Positions 1 to 8,525 are shown, counted from the first letter of the stretch. The stretch is DNA of 24,368 nt from Gelidibacter sp039916245 (GCF_039916245.1 NZ_JBDSLS010000053.1:1-24368), one strand, 5' to 3'. Made by a program: numbers and translations. The notes: generated by a model from the sequence alone, not told the origin.

Positions 1-504
1 GCATCTCCCCAGGATTTAATTGACGAAGGATTTAACCAAATAGAAGATGAAGTTAAAAATGACCTTCTTGAGAAGTTGAAAATAATTGACCCATATTATT
101 TTGAAAAGGTGATTTTAATATTGCTAAAAAAAATGGGTTATGGTGATTTTATTGAAACGGCAAAATCTGGTGATGGAGGAATTGATGGAATTATTAATGA
201 GGATAAATTAGGTCTTGATAAGATATATATTCAAGCAAAGAGATTCAATGAAAATAAAGTTCGTGAGAAAGATATTCGAAATTTTATCGGGGCTATGAGC
301 GGCGACACAAATAAGGGGGTTTTTGTAACAACCTCTCTATTTGATAAGGGAGCTGAAGAAAAAGCTAAGAGTGCCCATCATAAAATTGTCCTCATCGACG
401 GTAATCATCTTGTTGATTTAATGCATGAATATGACGTTGGTGTTCAGGTGAAAGCGACTTACCAAGTTAAACATCTGGACGAAGATTTTTTCATAGAGCA
501 GTAA
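1..504 (+). CDS. mrr: Mrr-type restriction endonuclease, C-terminal part (5' truncated by window edge)
   Basis: The reading frame is open from base 1, so this is the 3' end of a longer gene; the TTG at 76 is not needed as a start. The 167 visible residues contain the PD-(D/E)XK nuclease core of the Mrr family: the stretch MGYGDF, then KSGDGGIDGII (catalytic Asp in the GGIDG context), then IYIQAKRF, whose Q-x-K supplies the remaining catalytic residues, followed by an IGAMSG...GVFVTTS segment and a LIDGNHLVDLM tail typical of Mrr proteins. Mrr enzymes are cytoplasmic type IV endonucleases that cut modified DNA. The N-terminal winged-helix (Mrr_N) domain would lie left of the window. The gene is convergent with the efflux operon. 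The family call is secure; the substrate modification cannot be read from sequence. Confidence 0.88.
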   Translation, partial: ASPQDLIDEGFNQIEDEVKNDLLEKLKIIDPYYFEKVILILLKKMGYGDFIETAKSGDGGIDGIINEDKLGLDKIYIQAKRFNENKVREKDIRNFIGAMSGDTNKGVFVTTSLFDKGAEEKAKSAHHKIVLIDGNHLVDLMHEYDVGVQVKATYQVKHLDEDFFIEQ

Positions 505-508
505 ATTC

Positions 509-548
509 AAAAAAAAAGGCCATAAACACCTTAAGTATTTATAGCCTT
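509..548 (-). terminator. Rho-independent terminator of the efflux operon
   Basis: The arms AAGGCCATAAA (516-526) and TTTATAGCCTT (538-548) pair with one mismatch around an 11-nt loop. Read on the minus strand, the hairpin is followed by a run of nine T (509-517). It sits 27 bp past the stop of the TolC-like gene. The plus-strand flank has no good T tract, so it serves mainly the minus-strand operon. Confidence 0.75.
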
Positions 549-575
549 CTTCTGTAATCAATATTATTTTATAGC

Positions 576-1985
576 TTATTTCCAGCCACCACCAAGTGCC
601 TGGTACAAATCAACGATAGACAATAATTGTTTTAGTTTGCTATCAATTAGATTTAATTCAGCGCTTAATGCACTTTGTCTTGCAGTCAATAGATCTAAAT
701 AATTGGCAAAACCATTTTTCAATAAGTCATTAGAATTCTGCTCTGCTCTGCGCAAGGCTTCAACTTCCAAGTTTTTGAATTTAAATTTCTCTGTCTCGGC
801 AGTGTAGCTGTACAAAGCATTGGAGACTTCGTTTCCGGCAACCAATAATGAGCGTTTAAATTCTAACAAGGCTTGTTCTTGTTGGGCATCAGCAACTTCT
901 TTTTGCGTTCTGATTTTATGCTGGTTGAGGATCGGTTGTGCTAAACCACCAACGATATTCGCAAAAAATGATCTGGCGTTCAATAATTGATCCAATTCTA
1001 AACTTTGGAAACCTCCAGTGGCTGAAATGGTTAACGACGGATAAAAGTTGCTGCGCGCCACATTGGTCAATTCAAAAGCTTTGACCAAGTTGTATTCTGC
1101 GGCAATAACGTCAGGTCTGTTGCTCAACAATAGTGTTGGAACTCCTAATTTTAAGTCCGTTTGTAAATGTTGGTCGTCTAAAATACTACGTGCATAACCA
1201 CGTGGATGTTCGCCTAACAAAATACTCAAAACGTTCTCTGTCTGAAAAATAGCCGTCTCCAAATCTACTTGAATGGCTCTGGCATTATTGTATTGCGCCA
1301 CGTTTTGATCAACCGCTACTTGAGTGACATTTCCGGCGTCTTTTAAGGCTTGAATTGTGCTCACGCTGCTGTCTCTGACCATGACCGTTCTTTTGGTGAT
1401 TTCCAATTGCGAATCTAAAGCCAACAACTGATAATACGTTGAAGCGATATCAGATACCAATCGTGATTTTACCGCTTGATGTGCGGCCACTGTGCTTAAA
1501 TAATCAGCATCAGTTGCACGTTTGTTGCTTCTTATTTTTCCCCAAATGTCTGCTTCCCAAGATAAACTGCCAGTCAACTCATATTGATCTGTTGATCTAT
1601 TCGTTAAAAAGGAACCCAACTGACTATTTTTTGACAGCTCTTGATGTGTTATAGAAGCTTTTCCGTTAAGGGTTGGTAAATACCCAGCTTTCCCTTGTTT
1701 AGCATAGGCTTCTGCACTCAAAACTTGTTGAATGGCAACACGGATGTCGATATTGTTTTGAAGTCCTTGCTCAATATATTGCACCAAATAAGGATCAGTG
1801 AACAATTCTTTCCAGGACAGATCAGCCATGGAAAGGCTGTCTGTTGGAAGGGCATCTGTTCGATACAGATTTTGGGTTTCTTCAACTTGTGGTCGAACAT
1901 AGTCTTTGGCTACGAAACAACTTTGTAAGGTAAATGCGGAAACGGTCAACACTACCATATATTTAAATGAGCGATTTTTAAGCAT
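576..1985 (-). CDS. TolC/OprM-family outer-membrane efflux lipoprotein
   Basis: Outer-membrane exit duct of a tripartite RND efflux pump (NodT/OprM type). The N-terminus has a hydrophobic signal followed by the lipobox LQSC, so the mature protein is probably lipidated. The body shows the two repeated OEP domains with long coiled-coil helices; the motif SWEADIWGKI at about one third of the length is typical of the first repeat. Length (469 residues from this start) fits the family. An ATG at 1994 would add three residues; the ATG at 1985 begins MLKNRSF and either is possible. Both overlap the 3' end of the pump gene, indicating translational coupling. It is last in the operon, just before the terminator. 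Confidence 0.92.
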   Translation of the reverse strand: MLKNRSFKYMVVLTVSAFTLQSCFVAKDYVRPQVEETQNLYRTDALPTDSLSMADLSWKELFTDPYLVQYIEQGLQNNIDIRVAIQQVLSAEAYAKQGKAGYLPTLNGKASITHQELSKNSQLGSFLTNRSTDQYELTGSLSWEADIWGKIRSNKRATDADYLSTVAAHQAVKSRLVSDIASTYYQLLALDSQLEITKRTVMVRDSSVSTIQALKDAGNVTQVAVDQNVAQYNNARAIQVDLETAIFQTENVLSILLGEHPRGYARSILDDQHLQTDLKLGVPTLLLSNRPDVIAAEYNLVKAFELTNVARSNFYPSLTISATGGFQSLELDQLLNARSFFANIVGGLAQPILNQHKIRTQKEVADAQQEQALLEFKRSLLVAGNEVSNALYSYTAETEKFKFKNLEVEALRRAEQNSNDLLKNGFANYLDLLTARQSALSAELNLIDSKLKQLLSIVDLYQALGGGWK

Positions 1986-4900
1986 TGCTATCATGAGTTT
2001 GGTCTTCTATAAGTTCAATTGTTTTTGGTTGCGGTGCTCCAGATATTTTTTCTTGTAACCATTGGAAAAAGATGAACAAGATTGGAATAACGAAGACGCC
2101 AAGAATGGTTCCGATTAATACACCACCTACGGCACCTGTACCAATAGATCGGTTTCCTTGCGCACCCACGCCACTTGCAAATGCTAACGGCATTAATCCG
2201 AAGATAAAAGCGAATGAGGTCATCAAAATAGGACGCAAACGTGCTTCTGCTCCATGAACGGCCGCCTGGACCAGTGATTCTCCATTACGTCGTCGTTGCA
2301 GCGCAAACTCCACAATTAAGATGGCGTTTTTGGCCAAGAGTCCGAGTAACATAATCAGTGCAATTTGGAAATAAATATTGTTTTGTAAACCTGTAATTAG
2401 CGTTACAAAATAGGCTCCAAACACTCCTAAAGGCAAGGACAGGAGTACAGAGAACGGTACTAAATAACTCTCGTACTGAGCCGCTAATAGGAAATAAACA
2501 AACACAAGTGACAACATAAAAATAGTTGTGGTTTGGTTACCCGCATTTACCTCTTCACGCGTTAAACCGGAATAGGCTGTGGTATAATTGGCAGGCAATG
2601 TTTGAGCAATTTCATTTACTGCTTTAATAGCATCACCGGAACTATAACCAGGGGCTATTGCTGCGTTTAGGGTTACTGAGTTAAACAAGTTAAAACGCGT
2701 CACAGATTGCGGACCATAAACTCTTTTTAAGTTTACGAAAGCTGTAATTGGTGTCATCTCTCCAGTGCCTGTACGGACATAAAGTTTGGCTAAATCACTT
2801 TCATTAGCACGATCTTCCGGTAAAGCTTGAACATATACACGGTATTGTTTTCCAAATCGGGAGAAATCAGCCGCAAAAATACTTCCAATATAACCTTGAA
2901 GGGTTGAGAAAAGATCACTAATGGGAACACCTAGTTGTTTTGCCAATTCAGCATTGATTTCTATCTCATATTGCGGATATTTTGTGTTGAATGAGGATTG
3001 GGCATATTGAATTTCTGGACGGGCAGATAATTTACCTACAAATTCTTGAGTGACTTTATCTAAATCGGTAAAACTTCCTCCAGAACGGTCTAATAAATTG
3101 ACTTCAATCCCCGCAGAGTTACCAAAACCTGGTACACTTGGCGGTGAAAAGAAGAGAATGTTGGCCTCCGGAATCTGCGCAGCAACACCAAACATCTGTG
3201 CAGTAATGTTTGCAACAGAAAGCGACTCATCTTTACGATCTTCCCAATCATCCAATCTGATAAAGCCTAGGCCAAAGTTGCTACCAGCACCTCCTAAAAA
3301 GCTACTACCTTCAATAAGCGATCCTCCCTTTACGCCAGGAATTTTGATTAATTTTTCATATAAATCAACGTTTACTTGGTGGGTTCTGTCTATGGAAGAT
3401 CCTGCAGGAAGCTCAACGTTTACGAAGAGGATACCTCGATCTTCATCAGGTACAAATCCAGTTTTTAATACTGAAGATGACCACCAAATAGCGCCCACTG
3501 AAATGGCTAATGCCAATACGGTAATCCATTTGTTTCGGTATAAGAAATGAACAGATTTACCATACTTAGTTACGGTTGCATCAAAACCTCTGTTGAATCC
3601 GTCAAAAAAGCGACCAATGAAACCTTTCTTCTTTTTGTTCTGTTTGTCGTCATGCCCTTTTAAGAATAAAGCACATAAGGCGGGACTTAAAGTCAATGCA
3701 TTAACTGCAGAAATAAGAATCGCTACAATAAGCGTCACACCAAATTGCTCATAGAATACACCCGTTGGCCCTTCAATAAACGTCACAGGAATAAACACCG
3801 CCGCCATGACCAAGGTAATGGAAATAATGGCACCGGTAATATCATGCATCGCCGCAATGGTTGCCTTTTTAGGATTACTTTCGCCTTCATCAATTTTGGC
3901 ATGTACCGCCTCAACCACTACAATGGCATCATCCACCACAATACCAATGGCCAGAACCAAGGCGAAAAGTGTCAATAAGTTAATGGAATATCCAAAGAGA
4001 TTCAGGAAGAAAAATGTACCAATAATAGATACGGGAACGGCAATTGCCGGAATTAAGGTCGATCTAAAATCTTGTAAGAAAATAAATACTACGATAAAGA
4101 CGAGTAAAAATGCTTCGGCTAAAGTGGTCACTACTTTCTCAATTGAGGCATTTAAGAAACTATTGGTGTTGTATGGGACAAAAATTTCAATACCTTTTGG
4201 TAAATCGGCTTTAATATCTTCTAGTTTTTTCTCAATGTCAATAATAATATCACGGGCATTGGAACCTTTGGTTTGGAAAATACCCATGTTAACCGCGGGT
4301 TTTCCATTGGTAATGGAACCACCACCATAGGATTGTGCACCCAGTTCAATATCAGCAACATCAGATAGTTTTAAAAACTGTCCGTTGCCAAGCGCCTTAA
4401 TGATAATGCCACTATATTGTGCTTCCGTTTTAAAACGTCCACCATATTTAATCACATAACTAAAGGCTTCACCATCATTTTCTCCAAAAGATCCTGCTGC
4501 AGCCTCTAAACTTTGTTCCCGCAAAGCTGCGGTAACATCGGTTGGAATCAGACCATAAGCTGCCATTTTTTCTGGTCGTAACCAAATTCGCATGGCGTAA
4601 TCTTTCGCACCAAAAACATTCACATCACCAACACCATGTACCCTTTGTAATTCAGGGATGACATTGATTTTTAAATAGTTTTGCATAAAGGTGTCGTCAT
4701 AGTCAGGATTCTCACTATAAAAAGACATAAACATCAAGGCACTAGTTTGCTGCTTTGAAGTGGTAACACCGGTTTGTATGACGGCTTGTGGTAATTGTGA
4801 AGTGGCACGTGCCACACGGTTTTGAACGTTTACCGCAGCGATGTCTGGATCCACATCCTGATCAAAAAAGACGGTAATGGTAGCAACTCCCGTATTGGAA

Positions 4901-5145
4901 GCACTGGATGTAATGTAAGTCATCCCTTCCACACCGTTGATTTGTTCTTCAATAGGAATGATGACACTTTCCAAAATGGTTTCAGCGTTCGCGCCAGGGT
5001 AGGTGGCGTTTACGGTAATCGTCGGTGGGGCAATATCAGGATATTGCGTAATTGGCAATGCCGTTAGACCAAGGATCCCCAAGATCACGATAATGATGGA
5101 GACGACCGTTGAAAGTACTGGTCTTTCTATAAAAGTTTTTATCAT
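1978..5145 (-). CDS. RND efflux transporter, HAE1 family (AcrB/MexB-like)
   Basis: Inner-membrane proton-driven drug exporter of 1055 residues, the normal length for HAE1 pumps. It opens with the family signature MIKTFIERPVLSTV. The TM4 proton-relay motif GIVVDDAIVVVE gives the Asp pair D405/D406, and TM10 has GLLAKNAILIVEF with the essential Lys at 939, so the relay looks intact. Two large periplasmic porter loops separate the TM blocks (about 30-335 and 560-870), and the second TM block includes the LAAQYESYLVPFSV stretch common to AcrB-like pumps. It lies 19 bp downstream of the adaptor gene and overlaps the duct gene. Substrates are probably hydrophobic drugs or detergents, but specificity cannot be read. 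The heavy-metal (CusA) subclass is unlikely. Confidence 0.96.
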   Translation of the reverse strand: MIKTFIERPVLSTVVSIIIVILGILGLTALPITQYPDIAPPTITVNATYPGANAETILESVIIPIEEQINGVEGMTYITSSASNTGVATITVFFDQDVDPDIAAVNVQNRVARATSQLPQAVIQTGVTTSKQQTSALMFMSFYSENPDYDDTFMQNYLKINVIPELQRVHGVGDVNVFGAKDYAMRIWLRPEKMAAYGLIPTDVTAALREQSLEAAAGSFGENDGEAFSYVIKYGGRFKTEAQYSGIIIKALGNGQFLKLSDVADIELGAQSYGGGSITNGKPAVNMGIFQTKGSNARDIIIDIEKKLEDIKADLPKGIEIFVPYNTNSFLNASIEKVVTTLAEAFLLVFIVVFIFLQDFRSTLIPAIAVPVSIIGTFFFLNLFGYSINLLTLFALVLAIGIVVDDAIVVVEAVHAKIDEGESNPKKATIAAMHDITGAIISITLVMAAVFIPVTFIEGPTGVFYEQFGVTLIVAILISAVNALTLSPALCALFLKGHDDKQNKKKKGFIGRFFDGFNRGFDATVTKYGKSVHFLYRNKWITVLALAISVGAIWWSSSVLKTGFVPDEDRGILFVNVELPAGSSIDRTHQVNVDLYEKLIKIPGVKGGSLIEGSSFLGGAGSNFGLGFIRLDDWEDRKDESLSVANITAQMFGVAAQIPEANILFFSPPSVPGFGNSAGIEVNLLDRSGGSFTDLDKVTQEFVGKLSARPEIQYAQSSFNTKYPQYEIEINAELAKQLGVPISDLFSTLQGYIGSIFAADFSRFGKQYRVYVQALPEDRANESDLAKLYVRTGTGEMTPITAFVNLKRVYGPQSVTRFNLFNSVTLNAAIAPGYSSGDAIKAVNEIAQTLPANYTTAYSGLTREEVNAGNQTTTIFMLSLVFVYFLLAAQYESYLVPFSVLLSLPLGVFGAYFVTLITGLQNNIYFQIALIMLLGLLAKNAILIVEFALQRRRNGESLVQAAVHGAEARLRPILMTSFAFIFGLMPLAFASGVGAQGNRSIGTGAVGGVLIGTILGVFVIPILFIFFQWLQEKISGAPQPKTIELIEDQTHDSNA

Positions 5146-5164
5146 AAGTTCTTATCTTGGAATA

Positions 5165-6289
5165 TTATCTGAATAATTTGTCAATAGGTTTCGCAACACT
5201 ATCGAAAGGAATTTCCATAGGTTGAATCTTAGAGTCACCTCTTAATTTTGCGACACCTTTTGCGACAATTTTATCGCCTTTTTTAACGCCTTCAGAAACG
5301 ACATAAAGGTTACCCACAGAAGCTATCACGTTAATACGTGTAGCAATTGCCATATCATCAGCTTCTATTTTATAAACATAGTAGCTGCCTTGTTGCTCAT
5401 AAGTAGCTTGCATAGGCACTACAATGGCATCGGTATAAACTCGAGGGACTCTTATTTTCCCACTGTTTCCGTTGGTTAAAATTCGTGCATCGTTATTAAA
5501 AACAGCACGAAACGAGATAGAACCTGTATTTACATTCACTTGAGAGTTGATGGTCTCGATAGTTCCTTCGTGGTCATAAGTGCTACCATTGGCTAAAATT
5601 AAAGTCACTTTAGGAAGATTCTTTATTTTTTCTTGGATATCTTTTCCTTCTACCTTTTGGATGAAATCAAGATATTCTTTTTCGTTCATAGAAAAATAAG
5701 CATAGACTTTACTAATGTCAGAAACCGTTGTTAAAGGTTCTTGACTCGTAGGGCTGACTAAGCTACCAGCACGCAAACGGATGGCACCAACATAACCATC
5801 AACAGGGCTTTTTATATTGGCATAACCAATGTTTGCCCCAATACTTTTATAAGCACTTTGCGCTTGCATTAATTTTGCTTTTGCAGTTTCTAACTGTACG
5901 CTACTAATGATGTTTTTTTCAACCAAAGGTTTTAGCTTATCCATCTCCACTTGCGCAGCATTAACGTTTGCTTTGGCGGCGTCAGCATCTTGAGTAAGGG
6001 ATTGTGTTTCTAGTCGGAATATAGTTTGTCCTTTTTTTACTTTTTGACCTTCATCCACTAACACTTCAGTAATGTAACCTGAAATTTTTGATCGCACTTC
6101 ACTGTTGTTTATACCCTCTATATTAGTTGGAAATGTGTTGAACCCCGTTACGGTTTGTTGAGGAATAGTGGTCACTTGAAAAGACATTGGTCCTTGTGGT
6201 CCTTGTGGCGCCTGTTTTTTATCTCCACAGCTCATAAAAAGAGCGATAAAACTAAGGGAGACTACTAATGGAAGTTTGATTGTTTTCAT
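5165..6289 (-). CDS. RND periplasmic adaptor (membrane fusion protein, AcrA/MexA-like)
   Basis: Connects the RND pump to the TolC-like duct. The signal peptide ends in the lipobox FMSC with Cys at residue 21, so it is a lipoprotein with a Pro/Gly/Gln-rich linker after the Cys. A split lipoyl domain is visible: VRSKISGYITEVLVDEGQ, then KKGQTIFRLE, with its second half near SPVDGYVGAIRLRAG. An alpha-helical hairpin (about 95-150) lies between the halves, followed by beta-barrel and membrane-proximal domains. Length is 374 residues, normal for the family. It sits 6 bp after the regulator gene and 19 bp before the pump, so all four genes should share one transcript. Confidence 0.95.
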   Translation of the reverse strand: MKTIKLPLVVSLSFIALFMSCGDKKQAPQGPQGPMSFQVTTIPQQTVTGFNTFPTNIEGINNSEVRSKISGYITEVLVDEGQKVKKGQTIFRLETQSLTQDADAAKANVNAAQVEMDKLKPLVEKNIISSVQLETAKAKLMQAQSAYKSIGANIGYANIKSPVDGYVGAIRLRAGSLVSPTSQEPLTTVSDISKVYAYFSMNEKEYLDFIQKVEGKDIQEKIKNLPKVTLILANGSTYDHEGTIETINSQVNVNTGSISFRAVFNNDARILTNGNSGKIRVPRVYTDAIVVPMQATYEQQGSYYVYKIEADDMAIATRINVIASVGNLYVVSEGVKKGDKIVAKGVAKLRGDSKIQPMEIPFDSVAKPIDKLFR

Positions 6290-6295
6290 TGATAA

Positions 6296-6799
6296 TTAAT
6301 TACTGTTTAGTGTTTTTTCTATTATTTTTGATCTTAAAGTCGAAACTGATTTGGTGACTTCATCTAAAAATTGGATATAATTGTCATGAAAATCCAGATT
6401 GAATTTTGAGTCATACTTGCTGTCCAATTGATTGGTCTTTTCTTTAAATTCTTTAATTTCTAAATGCAGTTCTTTTTGGGTAAACCAAGATTCCATCATG
6501 GCATCAATACTTCGTATAATACTATCTTCATTAATGGTGTAATATTTTTTTCGATCGCCAGTTTTAGTGAAATAGACTATTTTCTTTAAATCAGCCAAAT
6601 GATTTAAATGTGTAGAGATGGTACTTTTACTGGCACATAAATCTTTCACTAATTCTTCAAAAGTGGTTCCGACATTACCTGTCAAAATGATATAGGAGAG
6701 AATACGGGCAGCTACAGGAGCCAACTGTTCCTCCTGCTCCATAAAGACACCCAATCTTTCAACTAAATCTTGTTTGTCATTAAGAATTTTGCTTTCCAT
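6296..6799 (-). CDS. GbsR/MarR-family winged-helix repressor of the efflux operon
   Basis: Cytoplasmic DNA-binding protein of 167 residues. The winged helix is visible near residues 28-85: the stretch TTFEELVKDL, the recognition-helix region CASKSTISTHLNHL, and a wing with FTKTGDRKKYY. The C-terminal half is a long helix with charged heptads, suited to dimerisation. The arrangement resembles the GbsR-like MarR subgroup often found in front of RND operons in Bacteroidota. I chose the ATG at 6799 over a TTG at 6817 because the TTG lies inside the -7 promoter element at 6815-6822. Being first in the operon and having a perfect palindrome over its promoter, it is probably an autorepressor that also controls the pump; the inducer is unknown. 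Confidence 0.85.
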   Translation of the reverse strand: MESKILNDKQDLVERLGVFMEQEEQLAPVAARILSYIILTGNVGTTFEELVKDLCASKSTISTHLNHLADLKKIVYFTKTGDRKKYYTINEDSIIRSIDAMMESWFTQKELHLEIKEFKEKTNQLDSKYDSKFNLDFHDNYIQFLDEVTKSVSTLRSKIIEKTLNSN

Positions 6800-6814
6800 G
6801 TTACAAATTTTATG

Positions 6815-6822
6815 CAAAGATA
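6815..6822 (-). promoter_or_regulatory. -7 promoter element of the efflux operon
   Basis: TATCTTTG on the minus strand matches the Bacteroidota -7 consensus TAnnTTTG exactly and lies 15 bp before the ATG at 6799. A TTG at 6847-6849 could be the -33 element, although the 24-bp spacing is a little long. It implies a very short leader and rules out the upstream TTG start. Confidence 0.65.
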
Positions 6823-6827
6823 ATTGA

Positions 6828-6847
6828 GGTTCGGAACAATCCGAACC
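6828..6847. promoter_or_regulatory. Candidate operator: perfect inverted repeat over the efflux promoter
   Basis: GGTTCGGA (6828-6835) and TCCGAACC (6840-6847) are perfect inverted arms around ACAA. The 20-bp element occupies the space between the presumed -33 and -7 elements, the classical place for a repressor site. The product of the adjacent gene is a dimeric GbsR/MarR-type regulator, its natural candidate ligand. There is no T tract on either side, which argues against a terminator. Confidence 0.65.
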
Positions 6848-6872
6848 AATCGAAGTTAAAAAAATGTTAAAT

Positions 6873-6900
6873 AAAAAACCGATGCCATCGCATCGGTTTT
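6873..6900 (-). terminator. Rho-independent terminator of pheS
   Basis: Perfect 11-bp stem AAAACCGATGC (6875-6885) with GCATCGGTTTT (6890-6900) around a 4-nt loop. Read on the minus strand it follows the pheS stop by 19 bp and runs into a U tract. The stem separates pheS from the efflux promoter. Confidence 0.85.
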
Positions 6901-6919
6901 AAGTAGGAAAGTTAATGGC

Positions 6920-7939
6920 TTAAAGCGCCGATTTAAATTGCTCTAAAAACCGCACGTCATTTTCGCTCAATAAGCGGATATCTCCAATTTGATGCAATAA
7001 CATCGCAATACGATCGATGCCCATCCCGAATGCAAAACCTGAATAGATTTTTGAATCAATGCCACAGTTTTCCAAAACATTCGGATCGACCATACCACAG
7101 CCCATGATTTCTAACCAACCGGTGCCTTTAGTGATGCGGTGGTCAATTTCAGTTTCCAATCCCCAATACACATCTACTTCTGCACTTGGCTCGGTAAATG
7201 GAAAATAGGAAGGGCGCAAACGGATTTTACTTTTCCCGAACATTTCTGTAGTGAAATATTGAAGGGTTTGCTTCAGATCAGCAAAACTTACGTCTTTATC
7301 AATGTATAAACCTTCCACTTGATGGAAGAAACAGTGGGAACGTGATGAAATGGCTTCGTTTCTAAACACGCGCCCTGGTGATATGGTACGGATTGGCGGT
7401 TTGTTATTTTCCATATAGCGCACTTGCACAGAACTGGTGTGCGTACGCAACAAGATATCAGGATCGGTTTGAATAAAAAATGTGTCCTGCATATCGCGTG
7501 CTGGATGGTATTCTGGTAGGTTTAATGCGGTAAAATTATGCCAATCGTCCTCAATTTCTGGGCCTTCACTGACGTTAAAGCCGATGCGAGAAAAGATATC
7601 AATAATTTGATTTTTAACGATTGAAATGGGATGGCGTGCACCAATGGGCATAGGTTCGCCAGGGCGTGATAAATCGCCATAAATACCTTTGACTTCTACT
7701 GTGCTTTCCAGTTCTTCCTTTAAAGCATTGACCTTGTCTTCCGCTGTTTTTTTCAGTTGATTGATGACCTGACCAAATTCTTTCTTCTGATCATTGGCAA
7801 CGTTTTTAAATTCGGCGAAATACTCATTAAGCAAACCTTTTTTACCTAAATACTTGATTCGGAAAGCTTCAATCTCCTCTTTGGATTGGGCTGTAAAAGT
7901 TTCGGCTTCAGCAATAAGCTGTTTAATCTTGTCTATCAT
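6920..7939 (-). CDS. pheS: Phenylalanine--tRNA ligase alpha subunit
   Basis: Charges tRNA-Phe with phenylalanine as the catalytic half of the alpha2-beta2 enzyme in the cytosol. Residues 1-85 form the N-terminal coiled-coil arm. Class II motif 2 is at 189-210 (GRVFRNEAISSRSHCFFHQ with conserved Arg) and motif 3 at 301-314 (GFAFGMGIDRIAML). The signature HPISIVKNQI at 103-112 is typical. Length of 339 residues is normal. The beta subunit gene pheT is not in the window, as is common in Flavobacteriia where the two genes are separate. A TAnnTTTG element lies 21 bp upstream of the start and a strong terminator follows, so it is probably monocistronic. Confidence 0.98.
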   Translation of the reverse strand: MIDKIKQLIAEAETFTAQSKEEIEAFRIKYLGKKGLLNEYFAEFKNVANDQKKEFGQVINQLKKTAEDKVNALKEELESTVEVKGIYGDLSRPGEPMPIGARHPISIVKNQIIDIFSRIGFNVSEGPEIEDDWHNFTALNLPEYHPARDMQDTFFIQTDPDILLRTHTSSVQVRYMENNKPPIRTISPGRVFRNEAISSRSHCFFHQVEGLYIDKDVSFADLKQTLQYFTTEMFGKSKIRLRPSYFPFTEPSAEVDVYWGLETEIDHRITKGTGWLEIMGCGMVDPNVLENCGIDSKIYSGFAFGMGIDRIAMLLHQIGDIRLLSENDVRFLEQFKSAL

Positions 7940-7959
7940 AAATCAAAAAAATGGAAATG

Positions 7960-7967
7960 CAAATTTA
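7960..7967 (-). promoter_or_regulatory. -7 promoter element of pheS
   Basis: TAAATTTG on the minus strand fits TAnnTTTG and lies 21 bp before the pheS ATG. No convincing -33 TTG is seen at the usual distance, so the call rests on one element and its position. Confidence 0.45.
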
Positions 7968-8002
7968 ATATTTTTTGTCGAATTCTGCGTTAGCGATTAC
8001 GA

Positions 8003-8157
8003 ATACAATTTTACTTTTACAAAGAAGAATTCGTGATACCGCTTCGGTAAGTTGCAGTGGAAATCCTTTTTTTTCAGATTTCTTGCCTAAGCAAGGAATA
8101 TAAAAAAAGAATGTAGCGAAAAGCGCCCCCGAAGCCTCGGGGCTGAAAGGGAACGCC
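8003..8157. ncRNA. Candidate structured RNA or structured intergenic repeat
   Basis: The pheS upstream spacer carries nested hairpins on the plus strand. TACCG-CTT-CGGTA is at 8037-8049. Next comes the unpaired segment GTTGCAGTGGAAATCC. An outer T-run/A-run helix (about 8063-8074 with 8102-8112) encloses a near-perfect TTCTTGC/GCAAGGAA hairpin near 8080-8098. The facing segment AATGTAGCGAAAAGC follows, and a CCCCGA-AGCC-TCGGGG hairpin ends it at 8127-8142. Paired purine-rich internal segments on both sides of a long helix suggest a folded RNA rather than a simple terminator. From memory it resembles elements recurrent in flavobacterial genomes, possibly the Rfam Flavo-1 motif; I could not verify this. 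Strand is uncertain. On the minus strand the last hairpin could also terminate the 8165-8521 gene. Confidence 0.4.
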
Positions 8158-8164
8158 TAAAAAA

Positions 8165-8521
8165 TCACTTAATATATTCTAACTCAAGAAAGTAATGGAC
8201 AATGGCTTCTTTCATTAAGACGCTTTGCTCACCTGCTTTTAACGGTGGCAATTGTGCCAATACTTTATAATGTGGCCATTTATCGTCATCAAAATAGTCA
8301 AATTCGTAGTAGCCATAAGGTTCTAACAAACGACAGATGGCGATATGCATCAAGTCTAATTTATGATCTTTCTTGAATTTTTTATGTAATTGTCCCAATT
8401 CCTGTACGCCTATTAAATAAATAATGGCATCCAAATCGAGTATATCTCCTTCGGCAAATTGGTTAGAAAGTTTGCTAACCACCAGCTCCCAGCGCTCTTT
8501 TAATTGTGTGTCTCTTGACAT
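8165..8521 (-). CDS. Conserved small cytoplasmic protein of unknown function
   Basis: 118 residues, no signal peptide and no membrane segment, so probably cytosolic. It begins MSRDTQLKERWELVVSKL and is rich in Leu, Asp and aromatic residues. A distinctive aromatic/acidic block YGYYEFDYFDDDKWPHY lies near residues 74-90, and the rest is predicted helical by eye. I do not recognise a named domain; I have an impression of a family conserved in Flavobacteriia. The ATG is 4 bp from a heptamer repeat array (8526-8567) that occupies its upstream region, so its ribosome-binding region is repeat-derived. The plus-strand cvpA-like gene diverges from it. No function is assigned. Confidence 0.75.
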   Translation of the reverse strand: MSRDTQLKERWELVVSKLSNQFAEGDILDLDAIIYLIGVQELGQLHKKFKKDHKLDLMHIAICRLLEPYGYYEFDYFDDDKWPHYKVLAQLPPLKAGEQSVLMKEAIVHYFLELEYIK

Positions 8522-8525
8522 TTTT

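Noticed and set aside
3050..4330. Two long plus-strand frames (3050-3550 and 3806-4330) opposite the RND pump gene
   Set aside because: Compositional shadows of a well-supported 1055-residue pump gene; their translations resemble no protein family and have no start signals.
6800..6817. TTG start extending the GbsR/MarR regulator by six residues
   Set aside because: The TTG lies inside the exact TAnnTTTG promoter element, upstream of the expected transcript start. The same reasoning rejects TTG starts at 8764, 17149 and, because of the palindrome, 12383.
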